A stretch of 64,000 bases of DNA from JABDMH01 sp965223025 (lineage in GTDB: Bacteria > Bacteroidota > Bacteroidia > Chitinophagales > Saprospiraceae), in assembly GCA_965223025.1 (NCBI GenBank), contig CBDCVP010000023.1, forward strand, positions 2,976,001-3,040,000, read 5' to 3'. Position numbers and translations under genes: made by a program. Below are positions 25,765 through 35,141 of the stretch, in pieces (within the stretch, counting starts at the first letter, position 1; each line of letters opens with the position of its first letter). Below the pieces are notes generated by a model, which saw nothing but the letters and a program-made list of their open reading frames with translations, made no database searches and was not told the DNA's origin.

Positions 25765-28024
25765 ATGAAATCAGCAGTTCGGCCAAGTTCACCACCGGGG
25801 ATGATTGTTAGGCAGCTCCGGGCACTAAGACTAGCCTTATGTTTTCTAGTGCTAGGCCTTACCAGGTTCTTGCCTGCTCAGGATTTGCAGATCAAGAGAG
25901 CATCGTCGTCCATCAAAATCGATGGCGTCATGGATGAACAAGCCTGGATCGAAGCAGATGTGGCTGACGATTTTAATCAGTACTTCCCCTTCGACACCTC
26001 TCTCGCCACAGCACAGACTGAAGTGCGCATGACCTATGATGACCCGAAATTTGTCGTAATAGGTATCATGCACAATTTGGGCCCCCGGGACTATGTCGTT
26101 CGTTCACTAAAACGGGACTTCCGTGGCAGGGGTTACGACAGCTTTTCCGTAGTCCTGGATACTTACAAGGACAAAACAAACGCTTTCGTATTCGGCATTA
26201 ATCCCTATGGTGTGCAAAGAGAGGGCCTGATCTCCAATGGTGGCATAGCCACGAGGACCCAAGGCTCAAGTAGCTCAAACAATGCTTTCTCACTAACCTG
26301 GGATAATAAATGGGAGTCTCAAACCCGCATATTAGACAGCTGTTGGATCGCAGAGTTGGCCATACCATTCAATTCGATACGTTTCAACGAAGGTGTAGAC
26401 ACCTGGTTCGTTAATTTCTTTCGCATTGATAGCGAGTATTCAGAGCTTTCCACATGGTCCCATATCCCACGAAATTTTAGTACGGTCAAATATTGGCTTT
26501 AACAAGGAAGTGCGCTGGGATCATCCTCCGGCAAATAATGGTAAAAACATTTCACTCATTCCCTACACAGGTTTCAGGACCACTAGGAATTTTGATGAAA
26601 ACACGCCGACGAAAAACGAATTTACCGTGGGTGGTGATGCGAAGGTTGCGTTGTCATCCGCTCTCAATCTCGATCTTACGGTTAATCCAGATTTTTCACA
26701 GGTCGAAGCCGACGAACAGGTTACCAATCTTGATCGCTTTGAGATCCTTTTTCGCGAGCAAAGACAATTTTTTCTGGAAAATGCCGACTTATTTGGCAAT
26801 TTCGGATCGGATGGAGCCCGCCCCTTTTTCTCGAGGCGCATTGGCATCGTCACTGATACGGCCACCGGCACCAACAGTACCAATCCACTTCTTTTTGGCG
26901 CAAGAATGACCGGAAATCTCGACCGCAAATGGCGCATTGGAGTAATGACCGTTCAAGCAGCTAAGGAAAGAGAACTCGATATCCCGTTCATCAATTATAC
27001 AGTGGCCTCGGTGCAGCACCGCATAGGGCAGCGGTCCAATATCGCAGCCATCTTAATCAGCAAGCAGGCGTTCCAGGATTCCATGGATCGATCGTTCACC
27101 TTACAACCGTCGATCTGGATCGGATGTTCGGCATCGATCTCAACCTGGCCACGCCGGACAATCGTTGGAATGGAAAGGGATATTACCATAAGTCCCTCGA
27201 CCCCTTTTCACTAGATTCAACCTTTTCTACAGGCTTTGAAGTGAATTATGAAACGTTCCGTTGGGAAATTAGATCTGACCTTAGATCTGTAGGTGCCCAC
27301 TTCAATCCAGATGTGGGCTTTGTCAGAAGGACCCATTTCTCGCAATTGCGTACTCCCACTTATCGCAACTACTATCCTGCAAGTAGAACCATTCAATCTC
27401 ATGCACCCGGATTCGGACTCGACTTCCTCAGGCATGCAATACTCTGGCTCACGGACTGGGAAGCCAATATCCTTTACCGTATTGAGTTTAAAAACAATGC
27501 CCGTTTTAAAATGAAACTTAGCAGCCCATATACCTTTCTAACGGAATCTTTTGACCCAAGTGGAACAGATGGGCTCGAACTGCCAGCGTTGTCCGACTAC
27601 ACCTATAATTATATGATGGCAAATTACTCTTCCGATCAACGAAGATCCTTTTTTTATAAACTGGGCACCACGAGTGGTGCATATTTTAATGGTTCCCTAG
27701 TAAATGTGGAAGGCTATGAATTTTGCCTACAATCGCATTCGTTTGCCTGGTGCTTATCGGGATGCTGATCTAGTATTGATTGGGCCAAGAGTAGACCTGA
27801 CCTTCAGCAGAGCCTTATTCTGGACTACTTTCATTCAGTATAATGACCAAATAAATAATGTGAATGTCAATACGAGATTGCAGTGGAGGTTTAAACCGGC
27901 TTCCGATCTTTTTATCGTCTATGCGGATAATTATTTGGCTGCAGAAGAAAATAGACTAATTGATTTTGCCAGGCCCAAATCTAGGGCATTGGTGGTTAAG
28001 CTTAACTACTGGATTAATTTATAG
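25765..28024 (+). pseudogene. DUF5916 (CBM9-like N-domain) outer-surface protein with three frameshifts
   Basis: Successive frames give one protein of about 750 residues. The frame from 25765 has a signal peptide, then the CBM9-like domain (IKIDGVMDEQAWIEADVADDF, VVLDTYKDKTNAFVFGINPYG). It shifts near 26485 to NIGFNKEVRWDHPP and the DUF5916 barrel (LDLTVNPDFSQVEADEQV, FREQRQFFLENADLF). It shifts back near 27105 at TVDLDRMFGIDLNLATPDN, and again near 27715 at FAYNRIRLPGAY, ending DLFIVYADNYLAAEEN. A short piece is also missing at the last shift. Length and order otherwise match intact homologues, which are predicted outer-membrane or surface beta proteins. Three separate shifts argue for a true pseudogene. 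Confidence 0.88.
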
Positions 28025-28268
28025 CAGGTGTTGTAAAGATAAGCTTACCACTTGCCAGCCTTAAATCGACGGGAATTTGGATGAAGAGCGTCATGTCCTC
28101 CAGACGTACTGGCAAGCAGGTGAAATCGGCCATCTCACCAGCTTGATAACGGTAAATGGAAGGCTATGACTGGCGAAATGTAAGGCTAAGTATCTGTTTT
28201 TCGCCAAATAAAATATCTTAATTGGCGTAATAGCGTATATTTATATAGATTTCGCCAAATATAACAAT
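28025..28268. promoter_or_regulatory. Upstream region of AAA ATPase with TTCGCCAA repeats
   Basis: TTTCGCCAAATA occurs twice (28199-28210 and 28250-28261). Inverted copies TGGCGAAAT (28171-28179) and ATTGGCGTAA (28221-28230) occur with them, the last forming an inverted repeat with the first direct copy. The last copy ends eight bases before the ATPase start. This looks like a set of operator half-sites for an autoregulator. Confidence 0.6.
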
Positions 28269-29691
28269 ATGATAGGCAGGTACAGAGAAGTGGAAATACT
28301 GAAGAAACTCTTAAGCAGCAAGGAACCTGAGTTCCTTGCGGTAGTTGGACGAAGGCGCGTTGGTAAAACCTACCTCATCCGTGAAACATATCGAAAGGAA
28401 ATCGTCTTTGAAGTGACTGGCATAATGGATGGATCGAAACAAGAGCAGCTGACAAATTTCCACTTCAGTTTCCTAAGATCTTTTGACCAGGAAAAAGCCC
28501 GAAAGGTTCCAACAGATTGGCTTGATGCATTTCGCATGCTCATTGTAAAACTAGAGGACCAATCCACCAAGAGAAAGCAGGTAGTCTTTTATTGATGAAC
28601 TCCCCTGGATAGCAAGCAAACGATCAGGATTTATCAAGGGATTGAGCTTCTTTTGGAACAGTTGGGCATCTAAAAACAATATTGTATTGGGAGTCTGTGG
28701 ATCAGCAGCATCGTGGATGAACCAAAACATCATGCTCAATAGGGGAGGACTTCATAATCGGGTGACTCGCCAAATCTATTTAAGTGCGTTTACCCTCACA
28801 GAAGCAAGCATCTATCTTAGAAGCAGAAATATTGCCTTAGATCTTTTTCAGTTATCACAACTATATATGACTTTGGGAGGTATACCATATTATCTCCGAT
28901 TGGTCTCCCGAGGAAGGAGTGTTTCACAAATCGTGGACTCTTTGCTATTTGCTAAAAATGCTCCATTGCGTCATGAATTTGAAAACCTATACCAGGCACT
29001 TTTCGATGACTATGAAAAATACATTCTCATTGTCAAAGCATGCTATTCAAAATGGAAAGGTTTAACTCACCAAGAAATTGTAGATCTCACTAAGCTTCCA
29101 TCTGGTGGATCCCTAACTCGCAAGCTAAAAGATTTGGAAAAATCCGGTTTCATCACTTCGTACCAGCCATTTGGAAAAAAGAAGAAGGACACTCTCCTCC
29201 GACTAACCGATGAATTCTCTATTTTTTATCTCAAATTCGTGTCCGATAAAAGAGTTACAGGTTGGACTTCCATTTCACAATCTCAGACCTTTAGATCTTG
29301 GCTCGGATTTGCCTTTGAAAATCTATGTCACAAACATCTATTTGGAATCAAGAAAAAGCTCGGCATAAGTGGTGTTGAGGCCAACGCCTTTTCATTCTAT
29401 GTTAAAGGCACAGAATCCACCGGTGGCACTCAGATCGATCTTGTCATCGACCGAAAAGATCATGTCATAAATATTTGTGAAATTAAATATCACGATAGAC
29501 CCTTCATCATTACTAAAGCTTATAAAAATAAGCTGCGGGAAAAAATCGAAATCTTCAGAGCGACAACTCAAACCTCGAAAACGATCCATTTGACAATGAT
29601 CACCTGCAAAGGTGTAAAAGAGAATCTGCACCGCAATGAAATTGTGGACAGTGAGATTGTATTGAGCGATTTGTTTGAGGACGGCCCCTGA
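28269..29691 (+). pseudogene. AAA ATPase of the PF01637/DUF234 type, single frameshift in Walker B
   Basis: Frame one (28269-28595) has MIGRYREVEILKKLL and Walker A VVGRRRVGKTYLIRETY. At 28586-28590 a run of four T breaks the frame exactly in Walker B: VVF is in the first frame and IDELPWIA in the next. Removing one T gives VVFIDELPW. The second frame runs to 29691 with GSAASWMNQNIM (sensor-like), LGGIPYYL, a winged-helix part (LTHQEIVDLTKLPSGGSLTRKLKDL) and the C-terminal DUF234 nuclease-like domain with ENLC, GGTQIDLVIDR and CEIKYHD. That last set is a PD-(D/E)XK-type pattern. It could be a pseudogene, a slippage site or a sequencing error. Confidence 0.85.
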
Positions 29692-29726
29692 TGGTTGCTT
29701 CAAGACTATGTTGGACCATCGGCACA

Positions 29727-30944
29727 TTAGGTTTCTTCCAAAGCCTCCTTAACCCTTTGGGCTACCGCCCTCTCCTGCCCTGGCTCCATCATCCAAGTAG
29801 TGATCTGCATGTCGGTATCGTGCGGCCAAATCTCAATTGAAGGATGTCCGAATCTCAACCGTTTGCGAACTTCAGCATATGTTGCTTTTCCGCTCTCCTG
29901 ATCCCAGGTGACACGAAGGGTAGGCACCTCATTGGCAATTTCTGGGAGATAGATCTCTGAGGTAACTCCCTCTACCGAATCAACAGCTTTTTGAATATGC
30001 TTTATCTGATCTTCCCACATCTTCCATTCCTGCTCGTGATCTTTGGCCAGGTATATTTCAAGGGCTACCAGCATGCCCACGATTTCCTCCTTATTTACTT
30101 TCATACCCCTGCCTATGTTTACGCTGGGAGGTGCATTCAATTTGGCAGCATCGATGTATTTCTTCTTTCCGAATAACAATCCTGCACTTTGGGGGCCCCG
30201 CAGTCCTTTACCTCCTGAAAAAGCCACCAAATCAAATCCCATCCTCGTATACTTGAATAGATTATCCACTGGAGGAACATCCGAGGCACAATCATTGAAA
30301 GTTGGGATGTCGTGTTTTTTTCCCAAGGCTACCCACTCCTCGTCATTGATCTCCCCTTTTTTATTGGCCTTATTGAGAAACCAAAGCATGGCGGTCCGTT
30401 CACTGATGGCTCGATCTAACTCCTCAGCGTTATTGACAGTAATAAGTTTTGCCCCCACATTGGTCAGTGCCTTTGTATACCCTCCCTTATGAGATTCCTG
30501 CACGATGATCTCATTCTTCAAACCCTCTGTGTCAGGAAGTTGCTGCACGAGTTCACGATCCATACCAGTCATCACACCGGCAACACCAATGCTCATAGCT
30601 CCAAAACAACCAGATGACACAATGGCTGCTTCGCAATCCAGCAGTTCTGCAATTCGGTCGCCGACCTTATCCTGCAAGACGCTCAAGTCGACATAATCTT
30701 GCCCCGTCTTCCTGATAGCATCTAATACTTCATCGGGCATTAAGCAGCCAGTCATCGACGTGAATGGCCCGGCGCAATTGATAAAGGTGCGCAAACCCAA
30801 CTCCTTAAACAGCTCCCTCTCATGACCTACTGCAGCTTGGGTCAAAGTGCTTTTTTGATCTAATAAAGTAGATCCTACTCCAGCCATACCTCCTAAAAAC
30901 GGAAGGCTAGAAAGTACTTTCAATAGTCTCCTTCTTTGTATCAT
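29727..30944 (-). CDS. SelA-like PLP enzyme with Tat-like signal
   Basis: A 405-residue fold-type I PLP enzyme of the SelA / D-glucosaminate-6-phosphate ammonia-lyase (DgaE) branch. Visible are LRTFINCAGPFTSMTGCLMP, CEAAIVSSGCFGAMSIG, PTFNDCASDVPP and the PLP-lysine loop VAFSGGKGLRGPQ with Lys246. The N-terminus MIQRRRLLKVLSSLPFLGGM resembles a Tat signal, unusual for this family, and suggests export of the folded holoenzyme. True SelA is excluded by length and by the lack of a SelB/selC context. The substrate is unknown, perhaps an amino sugar acid. No close operon partner is present. Confidence 0.8.
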   Translation of the reverse strand: MIQRRRLLKVLSSLPFLGGMAGVGSTLLDQKSTLTQAAVGHERELFKELGLRTFINCAGPFTSMTGCLMPDEVLDAIRKTGQDYVDLSVLQDKVGDRIAELLDCEAAIVSSGCFGAMSIGVAGVMTGMDRELVQQLPDTEGLKNEIIVQESHKGGYTKALTNVGAKLITVNNAEELDRAISERTAMLWFLNKANKKGEINDEEWVALGKKHDIPTFNDCASDVPPVDNLFKYTRMGFDLVAFSGGKGLRGPQSAGLLFGKKKYIDAAKLNAPPSVNIGRGMKVNKEEIVGMLVALEIYLAKDHEQEWKMWEDQIKHIQKAVDSVEGVTSEIYLPEIANEVPTLRVTWDQESGKATYAEVRKRLRFGHPSIEIWPHDTDMQITTWMMEPGQERAVAQRVKEALEET

Positions 30945-31180
30945 GATCCACTGCTTTAGTTCGAATATCGAATTCTTCCATCGGAGAAATCCTCCTAATC
31001 CAATATGTGATGTGATCTAAAGATAATACTTAAGCTGTTTAGAGGCTCAAAGGACCAACCATTGGTAAAAACTCCTAGGGGAGCATTTGATTGAAGGACA
31101 GAGTCTACTGATGTTAATGGTCTTTAAGAGCCTGGGCACCATCCAACCAAAACCCTGATTGCGGACTGTCTAATGGATTT

Positions 31181-32368
31181 CTACTCCTTCTCACCATCAA
31201 TCTTCAAGACTTCTCTGGCGGGTAATGTCGGAAAGGATCCATGGGGTTCAGCTTGATACCAATAGGCAACTGAGGCCATATCATCTTTCAGAGGCAGGTA
31301 CAGACCACCTTCTTTCCATCCCAAGCATTGAATGGTAACTTTGAGATCGCGCTCGAATCTCACTGGATCTGGGATATGCCAACGATATTGACCAATTCTA
31401 CTTAGATGATGGGCTCCTTTGGGAACCTCAACTGAATGAAAACCACTGTAGGGAGAACTGAAAGATGTATATACATCTTTACCTTCGTCTTTTCCAGTTC
31501 CCTTCCTCATTTCATAGCCATATGACCCACCAAAATAATCCTCTTCTCCTGTACCGCAGATGGTCGGAAACTCGGTATCCCCATCAATGAAGAACTTAAC
31601 TTCTCCTTCACCCCACCAGCCTGGGCTGTAGGCACCATGGGCGATATAAGTGCCCACATAATGGCCCTTCCCTGTTATTCCATCCACAATAATGTGGTCC
31701 GTTTTATCTGGGAGAGGATTGGCCCTTCGAAACTGAGCATGGAAGTAGGCCGCATCATCTTCTACCGTGGTCAATGCATAATCAATCTGATAATAAAGCC
31801 GTAGATCCTTTTCATCCAGATTTTCCATGACGATCTTACACTTCTTTCTAAATGGCATCTGCCAGTAAGCATTCATGCCACTTCTTGCATTAACACAAAC
31901 TGCCAGGGACTGTATGGCGGGTTCATACCCGCGCCCCCAACCTGCTGCAAAGAAGTCACCGACAGGCACTTCCACGGAAGGTTCGGTTTCATCATCCCAG
32001 TAAAATTTTAAAATATTGAGTCTATAGTCGCCTGAGGGTGTCATCCATATGTGTTGAATCACACCGGGTCCTTCAATCTCGGCGAGTGTAAAAGACTGAC
32101 CGGGGTGCACAAAGATGTAGGGGTTGACTTTCCATTTTTGACCCAACTCTGACGCTGCTTTAGCTGCATTCCCGTCTTCCAAAGTGGCCATTCCTCCTTT
32201 TCCCTTTTCCCCGGAGAAATTTTCCGGACTGATGGATCGCGACTTTGCGTCAGAAAGCCGGTACAGATCTCCCATCCCAAGATTCACACCATTAGAGCGA
32301 GGTTGCATAAAACCATCCAAAGGCCAACATGTGAGGAGCATCAAACAAATAGATATCGCAATTCTCAT
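31181..32368 (-). CDS. Secreted DUF2961 protein, glycoside hydrolase family GH172
   Basis: A 395-residue exported protein (signal peptide IAISICLMLLTCWPLDGF). It shows the DUF2961 pattern: GPGVIQHIWMTPSGDYR, LKFYWDDETEPSVEVPVGDFF, YWQMPFRKKCKIVMEN, SPGWWGEGEVKFFIDGDTEFPTI and CGTGEEDYFGGSYG. DUF2961 was renamed GH172, which includes difructose dianhydride I synthase/hydrolase and D-arabinofuranosidases; the conserved Glu residues of the E-x-x-F/GTGEEDYF part are catalytic candidates. Activity on a furanose-containing glycan is the likely role. The gene is single, divergent from the epimerase gene. Confidence 0.88.
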   Translation of the reverse strand: MRIAISICLMLLTCWPLDGFMQPRSNGVNLGMGDLYRLSDAKSRSISPENFSGEKGKGGMATLEDGNAAKAASELGQKWKVNPYIFVHPGQSFTLAEIEGPGVIQHIWMTPSGDYRLNILKFYWDDETEPSVEVPVGDFFAAGWGRGYEPAIQSLAVCVNARSGMNAYWQMPFRKKCKIVMENLDEKDLRLYYQIDYALTTVEDDAAYFHAQFRRANPLPDKTDHIIVDGITGKGHYVGTYIAHGAYSPGWWGEGEVKFFIDGDTEFPTICGTGEEDYFGGSYGYEMRKGTGKDEGKDVYTSFSSPYSGFHSVEVPKGAHHLSRIGQYRWHIPDPVRFERDLKVTIQCLGWKEGGLYLPLKDDMASVAYWYQAEPHGSFPTLPAREVLKIDGEKE

Positions 32369-32586
32369 GATTCACTGAAGTTTTTTTCTTGACATTTTAA
32401 ATATAGTGATTAGGTGCATATCAAGTACGGATTGATACAGCTTTACCGTGGATTCTGGCAGCATTCGATGGTGCAATCCACAAGAATAGTGGTGTCACAG
32501 TATTTTCCTCATTGGCAAGGGATTCATGACCTGGATAGCAACTTGCAACCTAGGTCTACCCACGCCAGGTGTGAAAGATCTTTTAT

Positions 32587-32594
32587 TACTTTTG
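32587..32594 (+). promoter_or_regulatory. Candidate -7 box (TACTTTTG)
   Basis: A perfect TAnnTTTG match lies 30 bases before the TTG start at 32625. No TTG at -33 was found. Confidence 0.4.
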
Positions 32595-32624
32595 GGCAGA
32601 CCTTAGGCAGGATCTCTTACCGCT

Positions 32625-33599
32625 TTGAGCTCAACAATTTTGAAAAAGGTTTTCATCACCGGAATCAGTGGCCTGCTTGGCTCGAATCTGTCCAGACAAC
32701 TCTTAGGAGACAATTACCATGTAAAAGCAATCATCAGAAATCCTGCGACCTACAGCGGCCCTCAATCCCCGCACCTCGAACTGATTACCATGGATCTCTG
32801 GGGAGATTATGGGCCACATTTGGGGGATGTCCAGACCGTGGTACACATGGCTGCCGAAACAGCGACGAACCTATTAGACTGTCATGAATATGATCTTGTA
32901 AATACTCAAGCAACGATCAGACTCTACGAAATCTCGAAAAAACAAGGTGTAAGACAGTTCATCTTTGTTAGTACTGCCAATACCATTGGTTTCGGCAGTC
33001 TTACATCTTTAGGTGCAGAAACTCAAAGCATCAAGAAGCCCTTTTCAAAATTGTGTTACGCTCAAAGTAAATGGAAAGCAGAGGAATATCTGTTAAGACA
33101 CCGTCATGAGGTAGACATAAGAATATTAAATCCCACTTTCATGATCGGACCGTATGACACTAAACCGAGTTCTGGAAAAATCATCCGCACGGCACTGGGT
33201 AAGAAAGTAGTTTTCTATCCTCCAGGTGGAAAAAACTTTGTACCGGTAAAAGATGTAGCAAAGGCCATAGTTCAGAGCTTCAAATTTGGAAGCTCAGGCG
33301 AAAAATATTTAATAGCCGGAGAAAACCTCACATATGGGGCATTTTTCAGAAGACTGCGAAAGGTCAGCAGAGACAGACAGTGGCTGATTCCCATACCGCA
33401 CGTTCTCTTATTGTTGATGGGTATCTTTGGTGATTTAATCCGGTCTCTTAACATAAGATCTAGTCTTTCTTCAGTGCATATGCGTATTCTATGTACAAAA
33501 AACTTTTACGCCAATCAAAAATCCCTGGATGACTTGAGCATGACCTATACTTCTTTGGATGGTGCACTGAAAGAAGCCATCGATTATTTCAAGGGTTAA
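32625..33599 (+). CDS. NAD-dependent epimerase/dehydratase (extended SDR)
   Basis: An extended short-chain dehydrogenase of about 324 residues. The Rossmann motif is VFITGISGLLGSNL. VVHMAAETATNL, FIFVSTANTIGFG, the catalytic YAQSK and LNPTFMIGPYDTKPSSG follow in the usual order. No ATG is found in frame near the start. TTG at 32625 or TTG at 32640 (directly before KKVFITG) must serve, and both lie downstream of the TACTTTTG box. The substrate may be a nucleotide sugar or a sterol-like compound and cannot be told. It is followed 23 bases later by the ADP-ribosylglycohydrolase gene, probably in one operon. Confidence 0.85.
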   Translation: MSSTILKKVFITGISGLLGSNLSRQLLGDNYHVKAIIRNPATYSGPQSPHLELITMDLWGDYGPHLGDVQTVVHMAAETATNLLDCHEYDLVNTQATIRLYEISKKQGVRQFIFVSTANTIGFGSLTSLGAETQSIKKPFSKLCYAQSKWKAEEYLLRHRHEVDIRILNPTFMIGPYDTKPSSGKIIRTALGKKVVFYPPGGKNFVPVKDVAKAIVQSFKFGSSGEKYLIAGENLTYGAFFRRLRKVSRDRQWLIPIPHVLLLLMGIFGDLIRSLNIRSSLSSVHMRILCTKNFYANQKSLDDLSMTYTSLDGALKEAIDYFKG

Positions 33600-33622
33600 A
33601 CTACCCATTGTATATTGCCGTT

Positions 33623-35089
33623 ATGAGAAAAATCAGACTTCTTTTACTAGCTGTGGTATTCCTACCTGTTACCGTCAGCACACAAGGCCAAACCATAGAA
33701 ATCTCTCAAGAAGAACTTCGCGACAAAATACGAGGAGGATTACTTGGTCAGATACTGGGTAACCTTAACGGAATTCCCCATGAAATGAACTACATCCACG
33801 AGCCCGGCTCAGTAGATGGGTATATTCCATCACTCCCCGAAGGAGCACATACAGATGATGACACGGATTTTGAGTGGGTTTATATCGTCGAAATGCAGAC
33901 ACGCAACAAACTATTCCTCACTCCGTCAGAAATCTCCGATTTATGGCAAGAAAGGATCAATCGCCGCATTTGGTGCTCCAACCAATACGCTCGCCAGCTG
34001 ATGGACCTGGGAATAGAACCACCTCTGACCGGCAATCTATTGCTAAATCCATGGGCAGAATTTAATATTTCGGGACAGTTCCTATGCGAAACATTTGGAC
34101 TATTGGGCCCTGCCATGCCTCAGTCCGCTGCTAGACTCGGCCTCAATTATACACGTGTAGCTATTGATGGAGAGCCCGCCCAAGCGACTCAACTGTTCAA
34201 CTCCATGATTGCCACAGCTTTTATAGAAGACGACATCGAAGCGATCATCGAGGCCGGCTTGGCAGCCACTGACCCCAAGAGTGCCTTGGTCAGCATCGTC
34301 CAAGACGTCCGGGCCTGGCATCGCGCACATCCCCATGATTGGAAAAAAAGCCGTCGGATGCTCAAAGAGAAATACAGCCAGGTCAACGGTGCAATGCGCG
34401 ACCGCAATGGCTACGAACTCAATACAGGTGCTACCATAGCCGCTTTACTGTATGGTCAGTGTGATTTTGCCTTGACCCTGCAAACTGCCTTCAATTTTGG
34501 TTGGGATTGTGACAACACTGCTGCGACAGCCGGTACGATTCTTGGTGCATCTAAGGGCTACCGCTGGATGATGGCACAAGGGTGGCAAATAGTAGACAGA
34601 TATAAGAATACCACACGTCATAATATGCCCGAGGATGAGACCATTACCAGTTTTGCAGACAGGTTGGTTGACCTAGCTGAAAAGGTCATTATAAACCAGG
34701 GTGGATCAAAGTCAGTCCATCACGGGCAACTCACCTATCGAATTCAAAAGGAATCTCCTGCAAATGTGGCAGAATTGGTAGAAAATCACAATCTTCTAAA
34801 GGAAATGCAAGAGGAATACAAATTGTCCATTCTGAAAAACATAGGTAGCAAAAACTCTAGACTGAGGGCATGCGCGGCATATATGGCCATCTGCCTGGAT
34901 TTGAACCAAACCATTCGAACGGATTTTCCCAATGACTGGAAGAGTGCCTTGCAGAGCCTTCAGGAAACAGAGCAAGTCATTCAGGTCTTGTTTCATCATT
35001 CTCCAGTACCCGCTGCTTATCCAATGAAAGATAAGTTCTTAGCCGCGGGAATCACTAAGCCACATGAAAAGAAAAAGTTATGGGAATGA
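33623..35089 (+). CDS. Exported ADP-ribosylglycohydrolase-family protein
   Basis: A 488-residue protein with a clear signal peptide (IRLLLLAVVFLPVTVSTQGQ), unusual because most family members are cytosolic. The first metal site is HTDDDTDFEWVY and the second is FNFGWDCDNTAATAGTILGA. Both have the Asp set that binds two Mg2+ in DraG/ARH enzymes. RGGLLGQILGNLNGIPHE is the usual opening motif. The family removes ADP-ribose from Arg or other acceptors, or hydrolyses other N- or O-glycosides. An exported form may process nucleoside- or sugar-like compounds in the periplasm, which is inference. The ATG at 33623 is preferred to the upstream TTG. Confidence 0.87.
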   Translation: MRKIRLLLLAVVFLPVTVSTQGQTIEISQEELRDKIRGGLLGQILGNLNGIPHEMNYIHEPGSVDGYIPSLPEGAHTDDDTDFEWVYIVEMQTRNKLFLTPSEISDLWQERINRRIWCSNQYARQLMDLGIEPPLTGNLLLNPWAEFNISGQFLCETFGLLGPAMPQSAARLGLNYTRVAIDGEPAQATQLFNSMIATAFIEDDIEAIIEAGLAATDPKSALVSIVQDVRAWHRAHPHDWKKSRRMLKEKYSQVNGAMRDRNGYELNTGATIAALLYGQCDFALTLQTAFNFGWDCDNTAATAGTILGASKGYRWMMAQGWQIVDRYKNTTRHNMPEDETITSFADRLVDLAEKVIINQGGSKSVHHGQLTYRIQKESPANVAELVENHNLLKEMQEEYKLSILKNIGSKNSRLRACAAYMAICLDLNQTIRTDFPNDWKSALQSLQETEQVIQVLFHHSPVPAAYPMKDKFLAAGITKPHEKKKLWE

Positions 35090-35141
35090 TGCCGGATCTG
35101 AGATCAATTCGTTCTTCGCAAAGGTATTATAGATTAATCCA

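Noticed and set aside
29727..30944. True selenocysteine synthase SelA
   Set aside because: Too short, carries an export-like signal, and no selB, selD or selC is nearby.
32414..32887. 157-codon plus frame overlapping the epimerase
   Set aside because: Another frame of the SDR gene; the Rossmann motif is in the 32625 frame.
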